Of a DNA stretch of 64,000 bases, positions 44,519 through 52,782 are shown one piece after another; the stretch's first letter is position 1; each line of letters begins with the position of its first letter. The DNA comes from Actinomadura oligospora ATCC 43269. Lineage in GTDB: Bacteria; Actinomycetota; Actinomycetes; Streptosporangiales; Streptosporangiaceae. A program made the position numbers and the translations under genes. The DNA lies in contig NZ_JADG01000019.1 of the NCBI RefSeq assembly GCF_000518265.1, positions 112,813 through 176,812 of the forward strand, given 5' to 3'. The notes beneath the pieces are model-generated. The model made no database searches. It saw nothing but the letters and a program-made list of their open reading frames with translations, and was not told where the DNA came from.

Positions 44519-44524
44519 CATGAT
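44519..44524 (+). promoter_or_regulatory. -10 element for leaderless gene at 44531
   Basis: CATGAT ends 6 nt before the ATG. Confidence 0.35.
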
Positions 44525-44530
44525 TCGCGC

Positions 44531-44866
44531 ATGGCCAAGCTCTCGGAGGACCTCCGCTCCTGCCTGCGGCTCTTCGCCTTCTATCTCGGCAACGGGACCT
44601 TGGACCTGGAGCTGCTGGACTTCGACTACCGGCCCGCCCTGGTCAAGTACGGCTCGACGCTGGAGATGGTCTTCGCGATCTACACGAACCATCTGGAGAT
44701 CGACGAGGACGGTCGCGTCACCGAAGGTCTCGCCTACGACCGCGTGGCCGAGTACATCCGAAGCGTGTCCGACCCGTCCTACGTGGTCGATCCCCCCTTC
44801 GAGCCATGGGAGACACGCCTCGTCGGCCCCTTCGGGCCAGATGAGGACCTGCCAGACCCGTCCTGA
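44531..44866 (+). CDS. Hypothetical cargo protein
   Basis: 111 aa, acidic, mixed alpha/beta (LFAFYLGNGTLDLELLDFDY; GLAYDRVAEYIRSVSDPSYV). Probably leaderless. No family recognised. It is the first gene inside the element. Confidence 0.65.
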   Translation: MAKLSEDLRSCLRLFAFYLGNGTLDLELLDFDYRPALVKYGSTLEMVFAIYTNHLEIDEDGRVTEGLAYDRVAEYIRSVSDPSYVVDPPFEPWETRLVGPFGPDEDLPDPS

Positions 44867-44948
44867 CCCCCACGCCGCACACGTATCCGCCGTTCTCTCC
44901 AACCGGAGTTGAGCGGGACCCTGCGACCACCGCACAGACGCACCCTGT

Positions 44949-45016
44949 CCGGAGTGCTCGTCCGCGCGAACGGCGCGTTGCTGCGACAGACAGATGCGCG
45001 CGGACGAGCACTCCGG
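44949..45016. repeat. Perfect 20-bp inverted repeat with 28-nt loop
   Basis: CCGGAGTGCTCGTCCGCGCG at 44949-44968 is the exact complement of 44997-45016. The loop has no T-tract near it. Non-coding on both strands. Confidence 0.85.
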
Positions 45017-45027
45017 CCCGCGGGGGT

Positions 45028-45051
45028 CCAGGGGGCTGCGAAGCCCCTTGG
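45028..45051. terminator. Second hairpin in the same gap
   Basis: CCAGGGGGCT pairs with AGCCCCTTGG around GCGA, with one weak pair. With the 20-bp repeat it makes a double-hairpin block. Confidence 0.5.
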
Positions 45052-45148
45052 TTCGCGCTCGTTCTACCGGCCTGCCGCGCCGACTCGTACCGACCGCCAC
45101 GCTGTGTCGCTGATTGACTGCGGCCCTCGCTTTCGATCACCTGTAGCG

Positions 45149-45463
45149 ATGGCACCCCGCGTTCCTGACACCCACCGATCTCGGCAATCGCTCGTTGCGG
45201 CGCTGCTCGACACCCGGTTTGAACACCAGGTGACGCCGTACCTGGTCCGCTGGGTCTACCTCGGCACGCTCACCTTCGTCGCATTCGGTGAGGTCTTCAG
45301 CCTGCTGTGGTTGTGGGCGCTGGCGTCATGGATCGGTGCGGCCATGTGGCTCGCCGCTCCCGTTCTCCTCGGTGTCGGCCTGGTGCTCGTGCTCGCCGTC
45401 CGGATCGCCTGCGAACGGACCCTCGCCCAGCTCGGCAAATGGAGCACGCACCCGACGACGTAA
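45149..45463 (+). CDS. Small membrane protein resembling DUF4282
   Basis: 104 aa from ATG 45149. DTRFEHQVTPYLVRWVYLGT leads into two membrane helices (LGTLTFVAFGEVFSLLWLWA; WLAAPVLLGVGLVLVLAVRI) and RIACERTLAQL, the DUF4282 pattern. Upstream in-frame codons run through the hairpins and are unlikely to be translated. Confidence 0.65.
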   Translation: MAPRVPDTHRSRQSLVAALLDTRFEHQVTPYLVRWVYLGTLTFVAFGEVFSLLWLWALASWIGAAMWLAAPVLLGVGLVLVLAVRIACERTLAQLGKWSTHPTT

Positions 45464-45905
45464 GCGGGCGGCCTGCCAATGCCGTAGGCACCCGAAGGGC
45501 GGGCCTGCCCGTTGGCCGGCGGCCTGCGACCGAGATCCGCGGGGCGGCGGTGCGCCCTGACGGACGACCGTTGGCCGGGCGACAGTGCCGGGCCGTCGCC
45601 GATGCGCGGCCGGGCGCGCGGGGCCGGTGACCGGCGCCCACGCCGCACGCTCCGGCCGCGCTGGCGGCGGGCCGCGCCAACGGCGCGAGCACCGCCGCCC
45701 TTGATCACAAATGGCCAAATTCGGCAAGAGGCTGCTTGCCCCGAAGCGCGAGATCAGCTTCTCATCATTCCTCGGCGTATCGAGATATCCGACTCAGTCC
45801 CTGCCTTCCAGTCGCCGTCGTTCGATGACGCACCCCAGAGTTCAGGCCGCTGCAAGTACTCATAAGAAGTGGCGGCTCCTCGCTCAAGTATGACAACATT
45901 CCAAT
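45464..45905. other. Non-coding interval
   Basis: Very GC-rich to 45700, then an abrupt drop in GC that continues into the next gene, marking a compositional junction. No gene seen. Confidence 0.5.
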
Positions 45906-47192
45906 ATGTCACTTGAACAAACTCGTGCAGAACTTTTGGCAAGGTTCGACGATATCACCACCCCTTCCGATGTGATCGATTTACAGCGAGCGCTCGCAGC
46001 AGAAATTCGATCGGCCGAGGCTGATAGGAACGAGGATAATGACTGGCATCGGCACCTGCTTAGACTAATGGGCGATGCCATTGCCTGGAAGTCGCTGGAA
46101 CGCCACTCCATTAGAGAGCTGGCGCGTGGGCGGCGACGGCCACCTTCCCTGACTTCCCAGGGACAGGATTTCGATTATGTTCTCGACGTTGCGACAGAGG
46201 TTGCCGATGGGAATTTGATTCCGATAGTCGCCGACCTAACTCACTTGATCTCAGTGGGGGATATCATCGCCGTAGGCCCCTCGGCGATATCAATACTGGA
46301 GTGCAAGAATCGCAAGCCCCCTGCAGGACCGCCAAGAGGAAGGCATAGGAGGCAGGAAATTCGCGCGCTCCAGGCAGCGGATTATCTAACCGACGGAATC
46401 GTCACTTCGAGCGATGGAATGAAGTACCTGTCGGTCGAAGTGGCGGAACCTCAGCCAGAAATTGCAGCACTTCAGCAATGCATCGAAGCTGCGCAACGTA
46501 GCCCTGTCGGAGCCGCCTTGCTTGATCTTGGTGAACGTGACCTCATCTTGGCCCTATGGCCGGGAGGCCTGGACCCCAACGAGGTGCTCCAGGAGGTAAG
46601 CGTGGATCCCGCGAACTGGGCACATCCTCAGCTGTCATTCATTTCGAATGCAGTCGAGAACCCCGGCCCGTTTCGCTTTAATCCCTATGCCACGGCGCTT
46701 CCTATGCCATTTCGTCTTGCTCTGGCGGAAGGTGAATTGATAGTTGGTCGCTTCGTGGATCTTGGTTTCCTCGAAACTCGACAGTCCGCAGATGGCGGCC
46801 CGGACATTGAAATCTATAGGAAGGAAGGAAATTTGCATCTTCGAACGAATCTGCTGGGACATGACCTAGAGTTCTCCGATAGATTCATCGAGCAGGTCAT
46901 GTGGAATTTCACCTCGGTCCATGCGATGGGCGCAACCCTTCCGAGAATCTTGAGCGAATTTGCACGCCTTGGACCGGACCCAACTGATGAAGCTCGAGAA
47001 GAAGCCGCCTCGCCTACAGTGACCTCGTTGCACGGATTTATCTACTCGGACGTCGAAGAGAATGGTGGCAATGTCTTCGTCACGCGCGTAGGGCACTTGA
47101 CCTCCCGAGGTATTGACCTATCACTAGAGGAATTCGAAGCTTCCCTCGGCGGTGGAGATGGGGGACTCAATCACCCCGAAGGATCGACCTGA
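45906..47192 (+). CDS. Low-GC protein with PD-(D/E)XK nuclease-like motif
   Basis: 428 aa. GC is near 53%, far below neighbours, with A/T-ending codons, so it was recently acquired. At 113-135, HLISVGDIIAVGPSAISILE followed by CKN gives Asp119, Glu132 and Lys134, the D-x(n)-E-x-K pattern of restriction-type nucleases on two beta strands. The N-terminus is helical (SDVIDLQRALAAEIRSAEAD). The C-terminal ~200 residues match nothing I know. A defence-type nuclease carried as AICE cargo is an inference. Confidence 0.6.
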   Translation: MSLEQTRAELLARFDDITTPSDVIDLQRALAAEIRSAEADRNEDNDWHRHLLRLMGDAIAWKSLERHSIRELARGRRRPPSLTSQGQDFDYVLDVATEVADGNLIPIVADLTHLISVGDIIAVGPSAISILECKNRKPPAGPPRGRHRRQEIRALQAADYLTDGIVTSSDGMKYLSVEVAEPQPEIAALQQCIEAAQRSPVGAALLDLGERDLILALWPGGLDPNEVLQEVSVDPANWAHPQLSFISNAVENPGPFRFNPYATALPMPFRLALAEGELIVGRFVDLGFLETRQSADGGPDIEIYRKEGNLHLRTNLLGHDLEFSDRFIEQVMWNFTSVHAMGATLPRILSEFARLGPDPTDEAREEAASPTVTSLHGFIYSDVEENGGNVFVTRVGHLTSRGIDLSLEEFEASLGGGDGGLNHPEGST

Positions 47193-47288
47193 TAATTCCC
47201 GCCAAGATACTGCGCGAGTATCGAGACCTTCCCCCGTCGTCCTGTCCTCAGCGCTTGTCGTGTCGGCAAGAGCAGCGCAGCTCCCCCA

Positions 47289-47294
47289 TAGGCT
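47289..47294 (+). promoter_or_regulatory. -10 element for leaderless HAD gene
   Basis: TAGGCT ends 6 nt before the ATG at 47301. Confidence 0.4.
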
Positions 47295-47300
47295 GGTTGC

Positions 47301-47960
47301 ATGATTCGCGCTGTGGTGTTTGATGTTGGCGAGTGCCTGGTGAACGAGACGACCGAGTATGGGACGTGGGCTGACTGGTTGGGGGTGCCGCGTCATACGT
47401 TCTCGGCGATGTTCGGGGCGGTCATCGCTCGTGGGTTGGACTATCGGGAGACGTTCCAGGTGTTCGCGCCGGGCTTCGATCTGTCTGAGGAGCGGGAGAG
47501 CCGGGCTGTGGCGGGGAAGCCGGAGAGGTTTGGGGAGGCTGATCTCTATCCGGATGTGCGGCCGTCGTTGGCGAAGCTGCGGGATGACGGGCTGTGGGTG
47601 GGGATTGCGGGGAATCAGACGGTTCGGGCTGGGGGGATCCTGCGGTCGTTGGATCTGCCGTCGGATCTGATCGCTACGTCGGATGACTGGGGTGTGTTCA
47701 AGCCGGACACGGGGTTCTTTCGGTGTGTGGTGGACGCTGCGCCGTGTGAGGTTGACGAGATCTTGTATGTGGGTGACCGGCTGGATAACGACATTCGTCC
47801 GGCTGCTGAGGTGGGGTTGTTGACGGCGCTGATCCGGCGGGGGCCTTGGGGGATCATTCAGCAGGACGATCCGGAAGCCGATCGCATCGCGACGATGCGG
47901 ATTGATTCGCTGGCCGAGCTTCCGGGCCGGGTCGCTGAGTTCAACGCTGCAACGAACTGA
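47301..47960 (+). CDS. HAD-superfamily hydrolase
   Basis: 219 aa. The nucleophile motif AVVFDVGECLVNE keeps Asp8 but has Gly at the usual second-Asp position, as in several HAD_2 proteins. AGNQTVRAGG (motif II region, Asn for Ser/Thr), Lys in GVFKPDTGFF and YVGDRLDNDI (motif IV) follow. A phosphatase of a small metabolite is likely. It is convergent with the three-gene operon at 48073-50605 and may serve the same pathway. Confidence 0.85.
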   Translation: MIRAVVFDVGECLVNETTEYGTWADWLGVPRHTFSAMFGAVIARGLDYRETFQVFAPGFDLSEERESRAVAGKPERFGEADLYPDVRPSLAKLRDDGLWVGIAGNQTVRAGGILRSLDLPSDLIATSDDWGVFKPDTGFFRCVVDAAPCEVDEILYVGDRLDNDIRPAAEVGLLTALIRRGPWGIIQQDDPEADRIATMRIDSLAELPGRVAEFNAATN

Positions 47961-48072
47961 CCTGCCTGATCGCTCGACCTGCGAATCAGCGCTTCACGTT
48001 GAGTAGGGCGCGCACGGTCTTGGTTTGGGAGACGCAGCGGAAACCGGTGGCGTCGTCCCGCTTCTCGCTGAC

Positions 48073-48777
48073 TCAGAGCAGGTTGAGGACGGTGGCGAAG
48101 TTGCGGACGAAGGTGTCCAGGACGGCCTTGCCCTTTTCGGCGGTGCCGAGGGATGGTCGGCCGATGACGCCGGTCTCGGTGTATGCCTGCATTCCGGTGG
48201 TGTGGAGGTGGCGGCGGTCGTCGGCGAGGTGGTCGGCGGTCCGGTAGCCGTCGTGGACGAGTTCGGGGTTGACGTGCAGCAGGATCGAGGTTTCGATCTC
48301 TCCGGCGTGCATGTCTTCGTGGTTGGTGGTGACCAGGTGCCCGGCTGCGCGGGCCTCTTCCCAGTCGGCGGGCTGGGGGAACAGAGCCATCCGGCGGCCT
48401 TCGGCGTTCGCCTCTTGGACGGCGTTGCCGAGGACGTAGTTGCCGCCGTGGCCGTTGATGAGCACGAGTGCGGACGGGCCAGAGCGCGTCACCGAGTCGT
48501 AGATGTCGCTGATGACCGAGTACAGGGTTCGGGCGGAGATGCTGGCCGTTCCGGGCCACGCGCTGTGCTCCTGGGAACAGGAGATCGTGATCGGCGGCAG
48601 CAGACGGACGGGGTAGGTGTCGGCGATCTCGCGGGAGATAGCGCAGGCGACAACTGTGTCTGTGACCAGGGGGAGGAAGGGGCCATGTTGCTCAAAGCTG
48701 CCTGCCGGGAGAATCGCGACGCTGGCGTTCAGCTCGCGTTCGTCGGCGGTCGTGGCAGTGGGCAACAGGTGTCTCAC
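48073..48777 (-). CDS. Creatininase-family amidohydrolase
   Basis: 234 aa. The metal-site motifs of creatininase/MftE proteins are present: ILPAGSFEQHGPFLPLVTDT, LINGHGGNYVLGNAV and DMHAGEIETSILL. Known relatives cleave amide or lactam bonds, or act as the peptidase MftE in mycofactocin maturation. GTG start with GGGG upstream. Third gene of a tight operon, 28 bp after the FGE-like gene. Confidence 0.88.
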   Translation of the reverse strand: MRHLLPTATTADERELNASVAILPAGSFEQHGPFLPLVTDTVVACAISREIADTYPVRLLPPITISCSQEHSAWPGTASISARTLYSVISDIYDSVTRSGPSALVLINGHGGNYVLGNAVQEANAEGRRMALFPQPADWEEARAAGHLVTTNHEDMHAGEIETSILLHVNPELVHDGYRTADHLADDRRHLHTTGMQAYTETGVIGRPSLGTAEKGKAVLDTFVRNFATVLNLL

Positions 48778-48805
48778 AAGAACCCCACAGATCGAATCGG
48801 GGACC

Positions 48806-49792
48806 TCAGCCCTTCACATTGAGGAGGGCGCGCATTGTTTCGGCTGGGGTGACGCAGCGGAAGCCGGTGTCGTCGTCGAGCATGTCGGCTGAGGCGTCGT
48901 TGAACTCGGACGGGGTGCAGCGCAGGAAGGGGCTTGTGAAGGCGCTGCCCTTCAGCTCGTGCCGTCCTGGTGTTGTTGGGGTGGAGCACCACTCCCAGGT
49001 GTTGCCGCACATGTCGTAGACGCCGTAGGGGCTGACGCCGCTGGCGTAGCAGTCGACCGGGGTCGTGTTCCGGATGCCGTGTTCGCGGCAGTTGACCTTG
49101 GCGGGGGTCCGCTGGTTGCCCCAGGGGTAGATGTCTCCGCGGGCTCCTCGGGCGGCCTTCTCCCATTGCTGGCTGGTGGGGAGGCTCTTGGCGCACCACT
49201 GGACGTAGGCGCTGGCGTCGTACCACGTCACGAACACGACCGGGTGGTTCAGATACTCCGGGGACGGTTCGCCGTTCTCCCAGTGCTGCGGTGGCTTGGC
49301 GTCCGTGGCGGCTACGAAGCGTGCGTAGTCGGCGTTCGTGGTCGGAAACACGTCGATGTAGAACGCGGGGAGGTAGACGGGCTCGTTCTCGGGGCCGGAG
49401 AAGTACACGCCGGACTCGACCAGGGTCATCAGCTTGCCGTCGACGGGACGGCGGACCTGGTGCTCATCCCCGACGGGGATGTCGGGATCGTTCTCGGAGC
49501 CTGGTGCCGCGTCGGCGTTCAAGCTCGCCTCCTGGGGGGAGTGTTCGGATGACGTGTACCCGATCATCTCGGCGAACCTTGCCTGCTCCTCTGCCGTGGC
49601 AGCCGCCAGGAAGAGATCCAAGGTCTGCTGGGTGACGGGTTTTGGGCGAATGTCTTCGCCACGCTTTTCCCACTTCGAGATGATTCGCTCGCTCATGCCG
49701 AGTTTCGCGGCGAACTCGCGAATGCTCATGCGCCGGGCCTCGCGAAGGGCGCGCGCTTCCCGGCCGGTCCAGTTCTGGATCGTGATCTTCAT
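48806..49792 (-). CDS. XRE helix-turn-helix fused to FGE/SUMF1-like domain
   Basis: 328 aa. Residues 1-65 are an HTH (RRMSIREFAAKLGMSERIIS). From about 105 on is a formylglycine-generating-enzyme/EgtB-type C-lectin fold (FYIDVFPTTNADYARFVAA; YDMCGNTWEW; DDDTGFRC). At the position of the two copper-binding cysteines of true FGE it reads SAFTSPFLRCTPSEFN: the first Cys is missing, so cysteine oxidation is doubtful. It may be a sensor or modified oxidase. Middle gene of the operon. Confidence 0.85.
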   Translation of the reverse strand: MKITIQNWTGREARALREARRMSIREFAAKLGMSERIISKWEKRGEDIRPKPVTQQTLDLFLAAATAEEQARFAEMIGYTSSEHSPQEASLNADAAPGSENDPDIPVGDEHQVRRPVDGKLMTLVESGVYFSGPENEPVYLPAFYIDVFPTTNADYARFVAATDAKPPQHWENGEPSPEYLNHPVVFVTWYDASAYVQWCAKSLPTSQQWEKAARGARGDIYPWGNQRTPAKVNCREHGIRNTTPVDCYASGVSPYGVYDMCGNTWEWCSTPTTPGRHELKGSAFTSPFLRCTPSEFNDASADMLDDDTGFRCVTPAETMRALLNVKG

Positions 49793-49825
49793 CAGCAGGA
49801 TGCTCCGTGGGGTGCGGACGGGGCA

Positions 49826-50605
49826 CTAGAGGGATTCGGCGGGGATCTCTGCGTACTCCTTCCGGAGGGTATCGAAGATGGGATGTTCGGCCGGAAATTC
49901 GATGTCGTCGATCGCGGTGATGGCGCGAACGCCGATGGTGGTGTTCGTCGCGAATGCTGCTTCCATGCGTGGCAGGTCCGAGAGGTTGACCGGGCCGAGC
50001 GTGCTCTCTTCGTGCACCTGCTGAAGCAGGCGCATCGTCACACCGGGTAGGACATCGGCGTTGGGCCAGATCACACGGCTGCCGTCGAAAAAGCCGATGT
50101 TCCAGGTCACTCCCTCGGAGAGGAACGAGTCTGTGTCGGTGAAGGCGCAGTCATCGAACCCGTCGAGCTGGGCGCTGCGGCGGTGCCAGAGTGCGCCGAA
50201 CAGGCCGATGTGCTTCACCTCGGGCAGGTCACGCACGTAGCGGGCTGTCTGCACGCGCATCGGAGGAGACGGGAGCGATCCGCAGGACCGGGACGTGACC
50301 AGGACGCTGGGTTCCGCGGATGCCGCCGGACGGCCGAGCTCAAGTGCGGGGTCGAAGACGGTAGCGCGAACGACGAACGCGCCCTCGCGACCGACTACCA
50401 CCTGACGGATGTACTCGCGAACCCGGTCGCGGTCCAATTCCGCTGAGAAGAGCACCCGGCAGTCACGGACCAACCGTTCAATGTGGTGCGAAAGTCCGCG
50501 AATTTGTTGATCTTCCACCCGCATGGACGTGAAATGTCCGTAGTTGACCAGGGCCAACGCCTTCAGCTCATCGGGGGTCACTGGAACGCCATTCAGTTCG
50601 GCCAT
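49826..50605 (-). CDS. Class IV PLP aminotransferase-like enzyme
   Basis: 259 aa from ATG 50605. Fold type IV: VNYGHFTSMRVEDQQIRGLS at the N-terminus, PLP lysine Lys131 in LPEVKHIGLFG, and FTDTDSFLSEGVTWNIGF plus LPGVTMRLL for the phosphate cup, as in branched-chain aminotransferase or aminodeoxychorismate lyase. First gene of the operon, 33 bp before the HTH-FGE gene. Substrate unknown. Confidence 0.88.
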   Translation of the reverse strand: MAELNGVPVTPDELKALALVNYGHFTSMRVEDQQIRGLSHHIERLVRDCRVLFSAELDRDRVREYIRQVVVGREGAFVVRATVFDPALELGRPAASAEPSVLVTSRSCGSLPSPPMRVQTARYVRDLPEVKHIGLFGALWHRRSAQLDGFDDCAFTDTDSFLSEGVTWNIGFFDGSRVIWPNADVLPGVTMRLLQQVHEESTLGPVNLSDLPRMEAAFATNTTIGVRAITAIDDIEFPAEHPIFDTLRKEYAEIPAESL

Positions 50606-50722
50606 GCCTTCAGTCTGACAGTAGAGATGTCTGTTTTGCAGCCTCCAGTGCAGTGAAAGTTCAGTGCGAGAGCAGTAGCAGGACATGGGGAGGACCACTG
50701 ATCAACTAGAAGCCTTGGAGGC

Positions 50723-50896
50723 ATGACGGATCAGTGTGAGTCCGAACGGTGCAATGGCTGCCGGGGGCGTGGTTGGAAGTGGGTTTCGGCCCGCCCTGAC
50801 CTCCTCACTCGTCGGCCTGGCCTGGGGCCCGCTCCCGACCGTCAACGTGTGGCGTGCAGGGAATGCCGCGCGGAGCGCTCGGCAAGAGCGGCGTGA
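50723..50896 (+). CDS. Small zinc-ribbon-like AICE protein
   Basis: 57 aa. GGAG precedes the ATG. It reads MTDQCESERCNGCRGRGWKW and ends RQRVACRECRAERSARAA: two cysteine pairs (CNGC and CREC) with a CxGRG turn, a DnaJ-like or ribbon zinc site. The stop overlaps the next start (TGATG). First of a run of short, coupled genes typical of AICEs. Function unknown. Confidence 0.65.
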   Translation: MTDQCESERCNGCRGRGWKWVSARPDLLTRRPGLGPAPDRQRVACRECRAERSARAA

Positions 50897-51132
50897 TGAA
50901 CCGCGGGACCGGCGGCGGTGGGGTGCAGAAGGATCCACAAGGGACGTCGCCGGTCCCGCTTACCCGCGCTGTGCCTGAGCACGTGATGAGCTGCGGGGCC
51001 GATGCTGACGGCATGAGATCGGAGAAAGCTCGCGATCTGCCTTCCCCCGAGGCGCGAGCCCACCGTCTCTGCCTGGTGATGGAATCCCGGCATCGGCCCC
51101 GCTTCCACTGCGAAGGGGTTCGTGATGAGTGA
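50896..51132 (+). CDS. Possible small coupled ORF
   Basis: 78 aa starting at the TGATG overlap and ending 8 bp inside the next gene. GC3 is lower than in neighbours and the sequence (MNRGTGGGGVQKDPQG) resembles nothing known. Only its position supports it; the interval may be non-coding. Confidence 0.3.
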   Translation: MNRGTGGGGVQKDPQGTSPVPLTRAVPEHVMSCGADADGMRSEKARDLPSPEARAHRLCLVMESRHRPRFHCEGVRDE

Positions 51133-51502
51133 GTCGATTCTGAGGGTGGATGAGGTGGCGGCGTGGGCTCCGGCTGCGCGTGCCTTGGTCGCCGAGTTGG
51201 AGGCGCGGGGTCTGACGGCCCGGGTCCTGAGTCATGGGGCGGTGTGGGTGCGGAACCCGGCTGGTGATCCGGCTTCGGACGACAGGTTGGGTGCGTTGAT
51301 GTCGCCGGGGCTGAATCAGGAGGTGTGGTGCCGTCCGAACGGGGACCACGTCGGGCTCTGGTGGTGGTGGGCGTGGGCGGCCCCTGCACGCAACGAGCCG
51401 CCGGATCTGGAGCCGCTGTGTCCGGTGGACGAGCCGAAGCGGGCGGCGGACGCGATCGCGCGTGTGTTGGCGGTGCCGTTCGCTGACGCGCCGGTGTCGT
51501 GA
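51125..51502 (+). CDS. Hypothetical AICE protein
   Basis: 125 aa; AAGGGG 6 nt before ATG 51125. Alpha/beta with a Trp-rich segment (GLWWWWAWAAP) that is not a membrane helix by length. Overlaps the next gene (TGATG). No known family. Confidence 0.7.
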   Translation: MSESILRVDEVAAWAPAARALVAELEARGLTARVLSHGAVWVRNPAGDPASDDRLGALMSPGLNQEVWCRPNGDHVGLWWWWAWAAPARNEPPDLEPLCPVDEPKRAADAIARVLAVPFADAPVS

Positions 51503-51834
51503 TGTGCAGCGACCACCCACAGCGCACCGACCCGGCTGCCGTTCGGCCCGCAGGGCATCCGGCCACTCGGGGCGGGTTGGGCCGGTCGGACCTTCCGGCC
51601 GTGGTGGATGCACGACTGGTGATGCGGGCGATTCAGTCGGAGTTCGGGTGCGTGTTGTCCGCCTGGTACGGCGTGCACACGGGTTCGTGGTGGGCGCTGG
51701 TGTGGGCGCGTCCGGGCTTGCGGCTGGTGGAAGCGATCAATCCTCGGGAGTTGCGTGATGCAGTGGAGCAAGCGGACCGGTGGCCTTGGCCGAACGCGGG
51801 AGGGCGTGGGCCTGTCCGGCCGTCCCGCCCTTAG
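51502..51834 (+). CDS. Hypothetical AICE protein
   Basis: 110 aa, start coupled to the preceding stop. The core VDARLVMRAIQSEFGCVLSA then SWWALVWARPGLRLVEAINP resembles the previous protein's Trp-rich core, so the two may be diverged paralogues. Function unknown. Confidence 0.65.
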   Translation: MCSDHPQRTDPAAVRPAGHPATRGGLGRSDLPAVVDARLVMRAIQSEFGCVLSAWYGVHTGSWWALVWARPGLRLVEAINPRELRDAVEQADRWPWPNAGGRGPVRPSRP

Positions 51835-52252
51835 CCGCCTGGTGGCCGCGCCCATCGCTGAACCCGCAGGACCGGACGTGTCTGCGTTGCCGCTGGCCGA
51901 GGCCGTGACCGACTCGGTCGCCAAACTCCGATCGGCGTCCTGGGCCCCACGCCCGCTGGACGAGACGGGGTTCCTGCTGGATCTGCTCGCGGAGACTTTC
52001 GATCAGCTTCTCGACGTGCTGTGGGAGATCGAGAAGGAGTTGCAGGCCACGTACCACGCGGTTCCGCGTGACGGCGGCACGGGACAGGCGACGTTGCGCG
52101 TCTTGGACGATGCCATCAACAACCTCAGCTCCTGCGGAGACACCCTCAGCGGGTCTCACGTCCTGCTGAGCCACGCCAAGAACGCCCTGGACCGACTGGA
52201 CAACGACGACGTCCCGGCCACGGGACACGACTCGGCGGGAGACGGCCGATGA
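51806..52252 (+). CDS. Hypothetical AICE protein
   Basis: 148 aa if it starts at GTG 51806; GTG 51842 is also possible. Largely helical (LLDLLAETFDQLLDVLWEIE; LLSHAKNALDRLDND). The first residues overlap the preceding gene. ATGA overlap with the next gene. Confidence 0.6.
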   Translation: MGLSGRPALSRLVAAPIAEPAGPDVSALPLAEAVTDSVAKLRSASWAPRPLDETGFLLDLLAETFDQLLDVLWEIEKELQATYHAVPRDGGTGQATLRVLDDAINNLSSCGDTLSGSHVLLSHAKNALDRLDNDDVPATGHDSAGDGR

Positions 52253-52659
52253 GCGAAGAGGCTCGCGCGCGGCTGGCTCGGTGGCTGACCCGGTGGGCGG
52301 CCCGTCGTGCACGTCGGCGTTCAGAGGCAACCGCGGCTCGACGGGACGCCGCGATGGTGGACTGGATGCTTGAGGGTGACAGCGAGGCCGCCGGGCAGGA
52401 GTTCGCGCGGCGGGTGCGCGCTGCCTTGGCCTCGTCGCCGGTGTCTGCGGGCTGGATCCACGACATCCAGCCGCACCGCATGTCCGGCCACGCCGGGGTG
52501 ACGATGTGGGTGACCCTGCTCAACCACGGGGCCCGTGTCGACGGACTTCGGATCTGGATCGACGCCTCAGGACTCCAAGACCTGGTCGACATGCTCGACC
52601 ACGTCCGCTCGCCCGAGTTCCGCGAGGCCATGGGCGAGTTCGGGGACAGCTACACCTAA
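52249..52659 (+). CDS. Hypothetical AICE protein
   Basis: 136 aa. A very basic N-terminus (RWAARRARRRSEATAARR) precedes an alpha/beta domain (GWIHDIQPHRMSGHAG; RIWIDASGLQDLVDMLDHV). ATG overlaps the upstream stop. The basic segment suggests nucleic-acid or membrane contact. Confidence 0.65.
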   Translation: MSEEARARLARWLTRWAARRARRRSEATAARRDAAMVDWMLEGDSEAAGQEFARRVRAALASSPVSAGWIHDIQPHRMSGHAGVTMWVTLLNHGARVDGLRIWIDASGLQDLVDMLDHVRSPEFREAMGEFGDSYT

Positions 52660-52715
52660 ATCGCGGCGTCCGTTGGTCGCGCCGGATGGATCATGTTCGG
52701 CAGCCGGGCAGAAGC

Positions 52716-52766
52716 GTGACGGAGCGAATACCCGCTGGGTACGCTCTGACTACTCGTGTTGTCGAG
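52716..52766 (+). promoter_or_regulatory. Promoter and operator of the GntR repressor gene
   Basis: GTGACG (52716-52721), 18-nt spacer, TACGCT (52740-52745). ACTCG-N6-CGAG at 52752-52766 covers the expected start site and shares its half-sites and spacing with the palindrome at 53590. Confidence 0.55.
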
Positions 52767-52782
52767 AACTAGGCGGATCCAA

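Noticed and set aside
45711..45893. 60-aa frame before the low-GC gene
   Set aside because: No ribosome site or family resemblance; lies at the GC junction.
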